Below, piece by piece: positions 1 to 6,740 of a stretch of DNA of 19,502 bases. The position numbers and the translations under genes were made by a program. The notes below the pieces were generated by a model, which was not told the DNA's origin, made no database searches, and saw only the letters and a program-made list of their open reading frames with translations. Source of the stretch: CAZCBN01 sp964496975 (GTDB lineage Bacteria > Planctomycetota > Phycisphaerae > Phycisphaerales > UBA1924). Numbering within the stretch: the stretch's first letter is position 1; each line of letters opens with the position of its first letter. The stretch lies in the NCBI GenBank assembly GCA_964496975.1, contig CAZCBN010000056.1:1-19502 (forward strand). Reading direction: 5' to 3'.

Positions 1-1263
1 ACGCACCCCCGACCGCACCGCCCCCTCCATCGTCGCCGGCCATCCCGTCCGCGTGTAATCGCCCGCCAGCACGAGCCGCCGCCCCGCCGCCTCGGCCCCG
101 GGCCGCGACGCCTCTCCCTCGGGCGACGCGACAAACGTCGCCCGCTTCTCCTTCACGCTCCTCGCAAACTCCACCCCCGCGCCCGCCGCCCCGGGCACAT
201 ACCGACGCACATCCGCCACCACCCGCTCCACGATCGCCCGCTCGTCCAGCCCCATCCACGCGTCCGCCGCGCTGATCACCGCGTGCACCCGCCGCCCCGA
301 CGCGTCCTTGCGGAAGAGCCAGTGCGTCTCACCCTCCACCAGCACCGCGTGCGGCACGTCCAGCACCGGCCTGTCAAACCACACGTGCACGCCGAGAATC
401 GGGCTGTGCCGGAGCCTCGCCATTGCCGCGAACCGCGCATCGTGCGCGCGCACCTCGTCGCTCGCCGACGCCAGCGCCCGCTCAAACGGCAACGCGCAGA
501 TCACCCGCCCCCCGCGCACCTCTTCGCCGTCGGCCAGCACCACGTGCCCGTCGTGCACCTCGCGCACCGACACGCCCGTGCGCACGCGCCCGCCCGCCCG
601 CGCCACGAGCCCCGGCACATCCTCGTAGAGCGCCTCCATCGGCTTCGCCGGCACGCCGATCCGCGCCGCCTCGGCGCCCGCCATCATCCCCTCGACAAAC
701 ACCTGCGAGGCGACAGCCGACGCCACCACCCCCGGCTCGGCGTTGCACGCGCTCACCACCACCGGCCGCCAAAACCGCGCCACCGCGCGCGCAGGCTGGC
801 GGAGCCTCACTAAGGTTTCGTGAAACGTGGCCGTCGCGGATCGCCCGCGCCCAAGCCGCAGCTCCATCAACCCACGCGCAACTTCCAGTTTCTCGCCAAG
901 CGACAAAAACCCCGCGCCCGCGAACGACGGCAACGCGTGCAGCGCCCCCGGCAGCCACCCCGAACGCAACGCGCTGCGCCGCCCGCCGGGCTCGATCCAC
1001 GTCTGCTCGGACGTCCACTGCAACGCGTCGGCCTGGCCGATCTTCTCGAGAAACTCGACGTACGCCGAGCAGCACCCCAGCGCCACGTGCTGGCAGTTGT
1101 CGAGCGCCTCCCCGTTGCGGGGGTCGACGAACGACGTCGCCCGGCCGCCCAGACGGGGCCGCGTCTCAAGCAGCTCGACGCGCGCGCCCGCCGCCGCGCA
1201 CTCCACCGCCGCGGCGATGCCCGCAAGCCCCGCCCCCGCGATGACGACATCGGGCAGGCTCAC
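1..1263 (-). CDS. hpnE: Hydroxysqualene dehydroxylase HpnE (squalene-associated FAD-dependent desaturase), C-terminus cut by window edge
   Basis: In the HpnCDE route this flavoprotein reduces hydroxysqualene to squalene. The N-terminus has a Rossmann FAD-binding motif (VVIAGAGLAG, GxGxxG at about residues 10-15), followed by an acidic residue and LGGRATSF, as in carotenoid-desaturase-like amine oxidases. DNCQHVALG near residue 56 matches the DNGQH region of HpnE. The last visible segment, LVLAGDYTRTGWPATMEGAVRSG, is the usual C-terminal FAD-contact region of this superfamily, so probably only the last few tens of residues are missing (421 codons are visible). I chose the GTG at 1263 because it overlaps the hpnD stop codon (GTGA) and starts right before the FAD motif, which implies translational coupling. 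It is the last gene of the hpnCDE cluster. The family call is strong; the substrate is inferred from its neighbours. Confidence 0.93.
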   Translation of the reverse strand, partial: MSLPDVVIAGAGLAGIAAAVECAAAGARVELLETRPRLGGRATSFVDPRNGEALDNCQHVALGCCSAYVEFLEKIGQADALQWTSEQTWIEPGGRRSALRSGWLPGALHALPSFAGAGFLSLGEKLEVARGLMELRLGRGRSATATFHETLVRLRQPARAVARFWRPVVVSACNAEPGVVASAVASQVFVEGMMAGAEAARIGVPAKPMEALYEDVPGLVARAGGRVRTGVSVREVHDGHVVLADGEEVRGGRVICALPFERALASASDEVRAHDARFAAMARLRHSPILGVHVWFDRPVLDVPHAVLVEGETHWLFRKDASGRRVHAVISAADAWMGLDERAIVERVVADVRRYVPGAAGAGVEFARSVKEKRATFVASPEGEASRPGAEAAGRRLVLAGDYTRTGWPATMEGAVRSGVR

Positions 1264-2318
1264 GCCCCATGCCCCGCGGGCCCGCGCACCGTGCGCGACA
1301 TCTGCCGCCTGAACCACGACCCCACCGCAACCCCCGCCGCGATGCGCAGCTTCGCGCCCGTGCCGAGCCGCGCGGCGTTGGGCCGGGTCACGCGTTGCGG
1401 GTCGGCGGCGATCTTTTCAAGCACGCCGCGGTAGATCAGCGTCATGGTGCGCAGCACCGGCACGCAGCGCGCGTCCACCAGCCGCACCAGCGCGTCCCCC
1501 GCCGCGTAGTCCCGCCGCGCCTGCTCCACGTACCGCAGCACCAGGGCGCGGCACGCGGGCGGGTTCGCCCATGAGCGCAGGTCCTGCGCCGTGAGCTCCG
1601 ACCGCGCCAGCACGTCCGCCGGCAAGTAGACACGGGCCGGGATGCACCCCAGGTCCTCCGCGAAGTCGCGCAGGACGTTGGTCATCTGAAAGGCCCGGCC
1701 GAGTGTCGCCGCGGGGGCCAGGAGTTCTTGCGGCTCAACGCCCGGCCTTGGTCCCCACACGCACGCGCACATCATGCCGACGGTGCTCGCCACGCGGTAG
1801 CAGTAGCGGTCCAGCTCCGCCTCGTTCTGGTGCAGCACACCGCCGAGGTCCGCCTCGAAGCCGTCGAGCATGGCGCTGAGCCAGGCGGGGTCAATGGGGT
1901 ACCGCACGACCGTGGCGCGCATGACGCGCCACACCGCGCGCCGCTCCACCTCGCCGATGGTCTCGCCCCCCTCGCCCGCGCGGCGGTCGAGCAGGGAGAT
2001 GTCGCCGCGCAGCATCCGCGCGGTGTCGGCCCGGAACGCGGCGAGCCGGGTCGCGCGGTCCGTGGCGGACCAGGGGCCGTCGGCGATGTCGTCGCCAAGG
2101 CGGCTCCAGGCGTAGATGCCGTAGAGCGCGGTGCGCTTCGGCTCGGGCGTGAGGCGAAGGCCCCAGTAAAAGTTCGCGGCCCGTGCCCGCGTCACGCGCC
2201 GGCAGATGGCGCCCGCCTCGGCGAGCGCCGCCGCTTCGGTCCACGCGGGGTCGCACTCGCGCGAGATGAGCGCCGGCGGCGAGGACATCTGCGGGATGGC
2301 GGCGGCCGCGGGGGTCAT
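1260..2318 (-). CDS. hpnD: Presqualene diphosphate synthase HpnD
   Basis: This all-alpha trans-isoprenyl diphosphate synthase (squalene/phytoene synthase family) condenses two farnesyl diphosphates to presqualene diphosphate. Both Mg2+-binding aspartate motifs are visible in the 352-residue product: DDIAD at about 76-80 and DFAED at 218-222. The latter lies in QMTNVLRDFAEDLG, followed by RVYLPADVL, which is typical of HpnD/CrtB rather than HpnC. An ANFYWGLRL segment near residue 48 and YGIYAWSRL near 66 are the usual first-helix signatures. The ATG at 2318 overlaps the hpnC stop (ATGA), and the hpnD stop overlaps the hpnE start, so the three genes are probably translated together. Length is a little above the common 280-310 residues because of an N-terminal extension. 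CrtB (phytoene synthase) is the alternative, made unlikely by the adjacent HpnC and HpnE. Confidence 0.9.
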   Translation of the reverse strand: MTPAAAAIPQMSSPPALISRECDPAWTEAAALAEAGAICRRVTRARAANFYWGLRLTPEPKRTALYGIYAWSRLGDDIADGPWSATDRATRLAAFRADTARMLRGDISLLDRRAGEGGETIGEVERRAVWRVMRATVVRYPIDPAWLSAMLDGFEADLGGVLHQNEAELDRYCYRVASTVGMMCACVWGPRPGVEPQELLAPAATLGRAFQMTNVLRDFAEDLGCIPARVYLPADVLARSELTAQDLRSWANPPACRALVLRYVEQARRDYAAGDALVRLVDARCVPVLRTMTLIYRGVLEKIAADPQRVTRPNAARLGTGAKLRIAAGVAVGSWFRRQMSRTVRGPAGHGA

Positions 2319-3370
2319 CCGCCGGGCCTCCCGCGGGTGGGCGTTCGGGGCCAGAAGCGGCTCGCGAGCCAGACGGCCGCGAACACGCCCGCGCGGTCCA
2401 GCCGCCCGAGCGTGGGCCGGTGCCAGAGCGTCGTGCACCCGGCGGCGTCGATCTTGTGCAGCACACGCTCGCCGCCCGCGGCGAGCAGGGCGACCACGGG
2501 CCCGATGCCGGGGAGGCCCGAGGCGTCGTCCCGCCCGAGCGCCCGGGGCAGCGGCCGGCCCGCGTCGAACAACGCCTTGGTGCGCTCGACGAGCGGGCGC
2601 AGGGCCCGGATGAACGGGACGCGGGCGGCGGGGTCGTGGCCGCGCTGGGCAAAGTCGCGCAGCGTCGGCGCGTCGAGGCCGGTCTCCTGCGCGGGCAGGT
2701 AGACGCGGTCGCGATCCAGCAGGTCGCGGCGGACGTCCTGCCAGTGGTTGGTGAGCTGGAGAGCGGTGCAGATCGAGTCGCTCATGGCGTAGAGGTCGGC
2801 GTTGCCGGGGGCCTCGTCGGGCGGGCGGACGCCGGCGAGTTGCAGGACGAGGTGGCCGACCGGATCGGCGCTTCCCCGACAGTACCCGATCACCTCGTCC
2901 CATGTCCGGTAGCGCGTCGTCGTCTGGTCCGCCTCGAAGGCGTCGAGCAGGCGGTGAAAGGGCTCGGGGCGCAGTCCGTGCCGCTCGATGGCGGGTTGAA
3001 GGGCGACGAAGACGGCGTGCCGCGGGCGGCCCTCGAAGCAGGCGCGGAGCTCCTCGCGCCACCAGCGCAGGAGTTGCAGGGAGGTGTCGCGGGCCTCGGG
3101 GCCGACGCCGGTTTCGTCGGCGAGGTCATCGGCGAAGCGGCAGTAGGCGTAGACGGCGGCGAAGCCGTCGCGCAGGCCGGGCGGGACGAGGCCCGAGAGG
3201 ACGGTGAAGTTCTCGTAGCGACCGCGGGCGAGCGCCGCGGCCCGGTCGATCGCGGTCTGCAGGTCGGGCGATGGGGCGGCGCCGGTTGAGGCCGCGCGGT
3301 CGCGGGCGGCGGCGGCGTCGGCCAGCACGTCGGCGGGGTGCACGGGCGGGGGCGGCGCGGGGTCGTTCAC
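2315..3370 (-). CDS. hpnC: Squalene synthase HpnC (hydroxysqualene synthase)
   Basis: It is the second squalene/phytoene-synthase-fold enzyme of the cluster; HpnC turns presqualene diphosphate into hydroxysqualene. With the GTG at 3370 the product is 351 residues. Characteristic segments are YENFTVLSGLVPP (about 52-64), YAYCRFADDLADE with the first Asp motif (DDLAD at 81-85), LLDAFEADQ, YCRGSADPVGHLVL, and LTNHWQDVRRDLLDRDRVYLP with the second Asp motif (DVRRD at 212-216). The NHWQDV pattern separates HpnC from HpnD. The start is uncertain: no good ribosome-binding site precedes it, the frame stays open upstream, and GTGs at 3382 and about 3343 are alternatives. The first about 45 residues are low-complexity Pro/Ala and probably not part of the fold. 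It is the first gene of the minus-strand operon, divergent from ispH. Confidence 0.9.
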   Translation of the reverse strand: MNDPAPPPPVHPADVLADAAAARDRAASTGAAPSPDLQTAIDRAAALARGRYENFTVLSGLVPPGLRDGFAAVYAYCRFADDLADETGVGPEARDTSLQLLRWWREELRACFEGRPRHAVFVALQPAIERHGLRPEPFHRLLDAFEADQTTTRYRTWDEVIGYCRGSADPVGHLVLQLAGVRPPDEAPGNADLYAMSDSICTALQLTNHWQDVRRDLLDRDRVYLPAQETGLDAPTLRDFAQRGHDPAARVPFIRALRPLVERTKALFDAGRPLPRALGRDDASGLPGIGPVVALLAAGGERVLHKIDAAGCTTLWHRPTLGRLDRAGVFAAVWLASRFWPRTPTRGRPGG

Positions 3371-3488
3371 GGGCGCGGGCACTCGGGGGGCTCGTCTAGG
3401 ATGACCGGATGGGATGGGGTCGGTTGGGGTGTGGGTCGGGGCCGCCGGTGGGGTGCCGGGGGCGGGACGCGACGGGTAGAGGAAACGT
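3371..3488. promoter_or_regulatory. Divergent intergenic region between hpnC and ispH
   Basis: These 118 bp must hold the start signals for both hpnCDE (minus) and the ispH operon (plus), unless hpnC starts further upstream. A TAGGAT hexamer at 3397-3402 on the plus strand resembles a -10 box, with no clear -35 partner. A purine-rich ribosome-binding site (AGAGGAAA) sits just before the ispH ATG. No clear operator palindrome is visible. Shared control of isoprenoid supply and squalene synthesis is an inference from the arrangement. Confidence 0.4.
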
Positions 3489-4541
3489 ATGCGGGCGGTG
3501 CTGGCGAATCCTCGTGGTTTTTGCGCGGGCGTGCGCATGGCGATCGACGTGGTGGACCAGGTGCTGGACCTGTTCCCCGGGGAACCGGTGTATGTGTACC
3601 ACGAGATCGTGCACAACAAGCACGTCGTGGGACGGTTCCGCGACCGCGGGGTGGTGTTTGTCGAGGACGTGGCGGAGGTGCCGCCCGGGCGGATCCTCGT
3701 GTTCAGCGCGCACGGGGTGAGCCCCATGGTGCGGCGGGCGGCGGAGGAGCGGGGGCTGCGCGCCATCGACGCGACGTGCCCGCTTGTGACCAAGGTGCAC
3801 AGCGAGGCGGTGCGGTACGCGCGGCAGGGGTACCAGATCCTGCTCGTGGGGCACGCGGACCACCAGGAGGTGATCGGGACGCGGGGGGAGGCGCCCGAGG
3901 CGATCCAGGTGGTGGAGAGCCCGGCGGACATCCCGGGGCTGCGCGTGCACGACCCGGAGAAGCTGGTTTATCTGACGCAGACAACGCTGAGCACGGACGA
4001 CGCGGCGGTGATCATCGACGCGCTCAAGCGGGCGTTCCCGAAGATCAAGGCCCCGCCCAGCGACGACATCTGCTACGCGACGACGAACCGGCAGCACGCG
4101 GTGCGGGTGATCGCGCCGCTGTGCGAGATGGTGCTGGTGATCGGGAGCCGGAATAGCTCGAACAGCAAGCGGCTTACCGAGATCTCGGAGAACGTCGGCA
4201 CGCCGGCGCGGCTGATCGACGACGCGAGCGAGCTGGACCCGGCCTGGCTCCCCAAGGGCGATGGTCGGGTGCTGGTGACGGCGGGGGCGTCGGCGCCGGA
4301 GGACCTGGTGGCGTCGCTGTGCCGGCGGCTTGTGGAAGAGTTTGGGGCGACGCTGGAGCTGGCGGACGTGCACGAAGAGGACGTGGAGTTCGGCCTGCCG
4401 GTGAGCCTGAAGCGGGCGATGATCGGCCAGGGCGTGGACCCGGGGGACCGGCGCATCCGCGTGGAGACGCCCGTGATCACCGAGGCGGTGTACGGGGGGA
4501 ACGCGGTGCGGCTGACGGTGAGCGCGGCGGGTGGTCGGTGA
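3489..4541 (+). CDS. ispH: 4-hydroxy-3-methylbut-2-enyl diphosphate reductase IspH (LytB)
   Basis: This [4Fe-4S] enzyme performs the last step of the MEP pathway, reducing HMBPP to IPP and DMAPP. The 350-residue product has the three cluster cysteines in their usual contexts: C12 (PRGFCAGV), C97 (DATCPLVTKVH) and C195 (DDICYATTNRQ). Substrate-binding elements are also present: EIVHNKHVV (His42), FSAHGVSP, VGHADHQEVIG (His122 and catalytic-type Glu127), TQTTLS and GSRNSSNSKRL. The length is somewhat above the common 310-320 because of about 40 extra C-terminal residues. The ATG is supported by a good purine-rich ribosome-binding site about 6 nt upstream and by the conserved N-terminus. It heads a plus-strand run that continues into rlmN after 22 bp. 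It diverges from hpnCDE, which consumes farnesyl diphosphate built from its products. Confidence 0.97.
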   Translation: MRAVLANPRGFCAGVRMAIDVVDQVLDLFPGEPVYVYHEIVHNKHVVGRFRDRGVVFVEDVAEVPPGRILVFSAHGVSPMVRRAAEERGLRAIDATCPLVTKVHSEAVRYARQGYQILLVGHADHQEVIGTRGEAPEAIQVVESPADIPGLRVHDPEKLVYLTQTTLSTDDAAVIIDALKRAFPKIKAPPSDDICYATTNRQHAVRVIAPLCEMVLVIGSRNSSNSKRLTEISENVGTPARLIDDASELDPAWLPKGDGRVLVTAGASAPEDLVASLCRRLVEEFGATLELADVHEEDVEFGLPVSLKRAMIGQGVDPGDRRIRVETPVITEAVYGGNAVRLTVSAAGGR

Positions 4542-4563
4542 GGCAACCGGGAGCGTGGGCGTG

Positions 4564-5889
4564 ATGACGGGCCGGTCGCATGTTTTTTCGCACACGCCGG
4601 AGTCGCTGCGCGAGTGGTGCGCGGCGGCGGGGCTGGAGGCGTACCGCGCGAAGCAGGTGCTGGAGTGGGTGTACCGCAAGGGGGTGATCGACCCCGCGGC
4701 GATGAGCGACCTGCCGACACGGATGCGGGAGCGGCTCGCGGAGGGGATGGCGTTTTACTCGGGCGAGACCGTCGCGGAGCAGGTGGCGACGGACGGGACG
4801 CGGAAGCTGCTGATCGAGTGGGGCGACGCGGACGGGGAAAGCGACGCGGCCACGGAGCCACGGAGCCACGAAGGGGGCGCGGACGGGGAGCGTTCGCGGG
4901 TTTCGCTCTCGCTGCTGAACGCTGGGGCGAAGACGGCGCCGAAGCGCACGGAGTGCGTGATGATCCCCTCGCTGGACGTGAACGAGCGGGGGCAGCCGAC
5001 GCGGCGGACGGCGTGCATCAGCTCGCAGGTGGGGTGCCCGGTGGGGTGCCGGTTTTGCGCGTCGGGGCTTGATGGGCTGGCGGGGAACCTTTCGAGCGGG
5101 CGGATCGTGGAGCAGGTGTGGCGGCTGGAGCGGGCGGTGCGGGAGTCGGCCGCGGCGGCGGAGCGGGATCGGGTGACCAGGCAGTCGGCGCGGAGAGCCG
5201 CCCCACCCGGGTCTGCCGCGGCGAAGGCGCACGACCCGGCGGCGGGGGCCCGCATCAGCAACGTGGTGTTCATGGGGATGGGCGAGCCGCTGGCGAACAT
5301 GAAGAACGTGGTGGCGGCGGTGCGGACGCTGGCGGCGCCGTGGGGGATGGGGATCAGCGCGCGGAAGATCACGATCAGCACGGTGGGGATGCACCGGGCG
5401 ATTGAGAAGCTGGCCGACGAGTTGGATCTGCCGGTGACGCTGGCTCTGTCGCTGCACGCGCCGAACGACGGGCTGCGGCGGGAGCTGATCCCGTGGGCGG
5501 AGTTCACGACGATCGAGCAGTTGTTCGCGGCGTGCGCGAAGTGGTTTGAGAAGACGGGGCGGGAGATCACGCTGGAGTACACGCTGCTGGGCGACGTGAA
5601 CGACCGGCCCGAGCATGCGGAGGAACTGGCGTCGATCGCGCGCACGCTCCGCGCGAATGTGAATCTGATCCGGTACAACGAGGTGGCGGGTATGCCGTTT
5701 GCTCGGCCGACAGCGGGGCGGGTGCACGCGTTTCAGAACACGCTGCGTGAGGCCGGGGTGAACACGCACATCCGGGCGAGCCGGGGGCGGGACATCGCGG
5801 CGGCGTGCGGGCAGCTTCGTCGCGAGCGGGCGGGGGCCGGCGGGTCGGGGGCCGGCGGGTCGGGGGCGAAGCCGGGGGGTGCGGCGTGA
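4564..5889 (+). CDS. rlmN: Dual-specificity 23S rRNA / tRNA adenine-C2 methyltransferase RlmN, with low-complexity insertions
   Basis: This radical-SAM enzyme methylates C2 of A2503 in 23S rRNA and A37 of some tRNAs. In the 441-residue product the radical-SAM cluster motif is GCPVGCRFC (C158, C162, C165; CxxxCxxC). C151 in TACISSQVGC corresponds to the conserved second cysteine. C415 in DIAAACGQL matches the methyl-carrying C-terminal cysteine (E. coli C355), so both catalytic cysteines are kept. MGMGEPLAN and SLHAPND are SAM-site motifs. It is longer than typical RlmN (about 350-385) because of three low-complexity pieces: residues about 88-129, about 196-229, and a GAGGS repeat tail. The ATG at 4564 is preferred over an in-frame GTG at 4531 because the conserved N-terminus starts there. 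The stop overlaps the next gene's ATG by one base. Confidence 0.95.
   Translation: MTGRSHVFSHTPESLREWCAAAGLEAYRAKQVLEWVYRKGVIDPAAMSDLPTRMRERLAEGMAFYSGETVAEQVATDGTRKLLIEWGDADGESDAATEPRSHEGGADGERSRVSLSLLNAGAKTAPKRTECVMIPSLDVNERGQPTRRTACISSQVGCPVGCRFCASGLDGLAGNLSSGRIVEQVWRLERAVRESAAAAERDRVTRQSARRAAPPGSAAAKAHDPAAGARISNVVFMGMGEPLANMKNVVAAVRTLAAPWGMGISARKITISTVGMHRAIEKLADELDLPVTLALSLHAPNDGLRRELIPWAEFTTIEQLFAACAKWFEKTGREITLEYTLLGDVNDRPEHAEELASIARTLRANVNLIRYNEVAGMPFARPTAGRVHAFQNTLREAGVNTHIRASRGRDIAAACGQLRRERAGAGGSGAGGSGAKPGGAA
4827..4889 (+). repeat. In-frame 51-bp insertion in rlmN flanked by 12-bp direct repeats, with an 8-bp tandem core
   Basis: The 12-mer CGCGGACGGGGA occurs at 4827-4838 and again at 4878-4889, an offset of exactly 51 bp (17 codons). 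Between them lie three copies of an 8-bp unit: CACGGAGC at 4851-4858 and 4859-4866, and the variant CACGAAGG at 4867-4874. The encoded ADGE...ADGE stretch falls in a loop where most RlmN proteins have only a few residues, so the insertion is probably tolerated structurally. The flanking repeats could be a target duplication or the trace of replication slippage. Confidence 0.7.
5180..5217 (+). repeat. Nested inverted repeat inside the second rlmN insertion
   Basis: GGCAG (5180-5184) pairs with CTGCC (5213-5217), and CGGC (5186-5189) with GCCG (5197-5200), within a stretch encoding a Ser/Arg/Ala-rich segment between the radical-SAM core and MGMGEP. E. coli-type RlmN is about 28 residues shorter here. 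The arms are short and GC-rich, so chance pairing is possible. Confidence 0.35.
5831..5868 (+). repeat. 15-bp tandem duplication at the rlmN 3' end
   Basis: A 15-bp unit (CGGGGGCCGGCGGGT) is repeated exactly at 5831-5845 and 5846-5860, with a partial third copy. It encodes a GAGGS pentapeptide repeat in the disordered C-terminal tail of RlmN, after the last catalytic cysteine. The period is a multiple of three, so the frame is kept. Confidence 0.75.
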
Positions 5890-6731
5890 TGGCGCCGGTC
5901 GCGGCGGACGGGCCGGGCGCGACGCTGGCGACGGGCGACGGGGCGACGCCCTGGTGGATCGCAGAGTTTCGGCCCTTTACGTGGCAGCACGGGGTGGTCG
6001 TGGGGCTGCTCGCGGCGCTGGTCGCGGTGTGGGTGCGGTCCGGGCGGCGTCGGCGTGGGACGCCGGCGGAGCGGGAGATTGCGGCGTTTTCTGCGGGCGC
6101 GTGCCTTGCGGTGCAGTGCCTGCTGACGGTGTATTGGCTCGAGCCGTCGCGGCGGAGCCCGGCGGAGAGCTGGCCCCTGCACCTGTGCGACATGGCGGCG
6201 TTTTTGGCGCCGGCGATGCTGGCCCGGGTCGGGGGGCCGCGGCTGCGGGAGTTGGTGCGCGCGCTCGTGGTGTTTTGGGGGTTTGGCCTCTGCACGCAGG
6301 CGTTCATCTCGCCGACGGTGGTGGCGGGGCCGGAGAGCGGCGTCTTTTGGTTCTATTGGCTTCAGCACACGGCGGCGGTGGGCGCGGCGGTGTACGCGGT
6401 GGCGGCGATGGGGTATCGGCCGGGGCTGCGTGACGCGGCGCGGGTGGTGGGTGTGTCGCTGCCGGTGGCGTTGCTGATGGCGGGGCTGGACGCGGCGTTT
6501 GGGCTGAACTACTGGTACGTCGGCCCGAGCAAGCCCGGCGCGCCAACGGTGCTGGACGCGCTCGGGGCGTGGCCGCTGCGGATCGTGTGGGTGGTGCTGA
6601 TCGCGTCGGGGGTGATCCTGCTGATCGGCGGGGGGTTTGAGGCGTGGAACGCGTGGCGCGCGCGTCGGGCCGGGCGGGGCGGCCGGGGCGGGCCGGGGGC
6701 GGTCGATGAAGGCGTGCGGGGCTTGTCGTAG
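5889..6731 (+). CDS. TIGR02206/YwaF-like integral membrane protein of unknown function
   Basis: This 280-residue, very hydrophobic protein has about six or seven predicted transmembrane segments (for example around residues 35-50, 65-84, 98-114, 122-145, 152-174, 187-205 and 230-250). The segments WPLHLCDMAAFLAPAML and LNYWYVGPSKPGAPTVLD followed by LGAWPLRI match what I recall of the TIGR02206 (YwaF) family, which carries LHLCD and NY.Y.....P...L.D motifs. No function is established for the family. The ATG overlaps the rlmN stop (TGATG), and the next gene starts 9 bp after this stop, so it belongs to the same operon. An in-frame start further upstream inside rlmN is ignored because its coding would be a shadow of the rlmN tail. 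Confidence 0.8.
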   Translation: MAPVAADGPGATLATGDGATPWWIAEFRPFTWQHGVVVGLLAALVAVWVRSGRRRRGTPAEREIAAFSAGACLAVQCLLTVYWLEPSRRSPAESWPLHLCDMAAFLAPAMLARVGGPRLRELVRALVVFWGFGLCTQAFISPTVVAGPESGVFWFYWLQHTAAVGAAVYAVAAMGYRPGLRDAARVVGVSLPVALLMAGLDAAFGLNYWYVGPSKPGAPTVLDALGAWPLRIVWVVLIASGVILLIGGGFEAWNAWRARRAGRGGRGGPGAVDEGVRGLS

Positions 6732-6740
6732 ACTCGCGGT

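Noticed and set aside
1260..3062. hpnD as a 600-residue protein with a long N-terminal domain
   Set aside because: The upstream half of this frame is hpnC read out of frame. The ATGA overlap at 2315-2318 and the hpnC motifs settle the boundaries.
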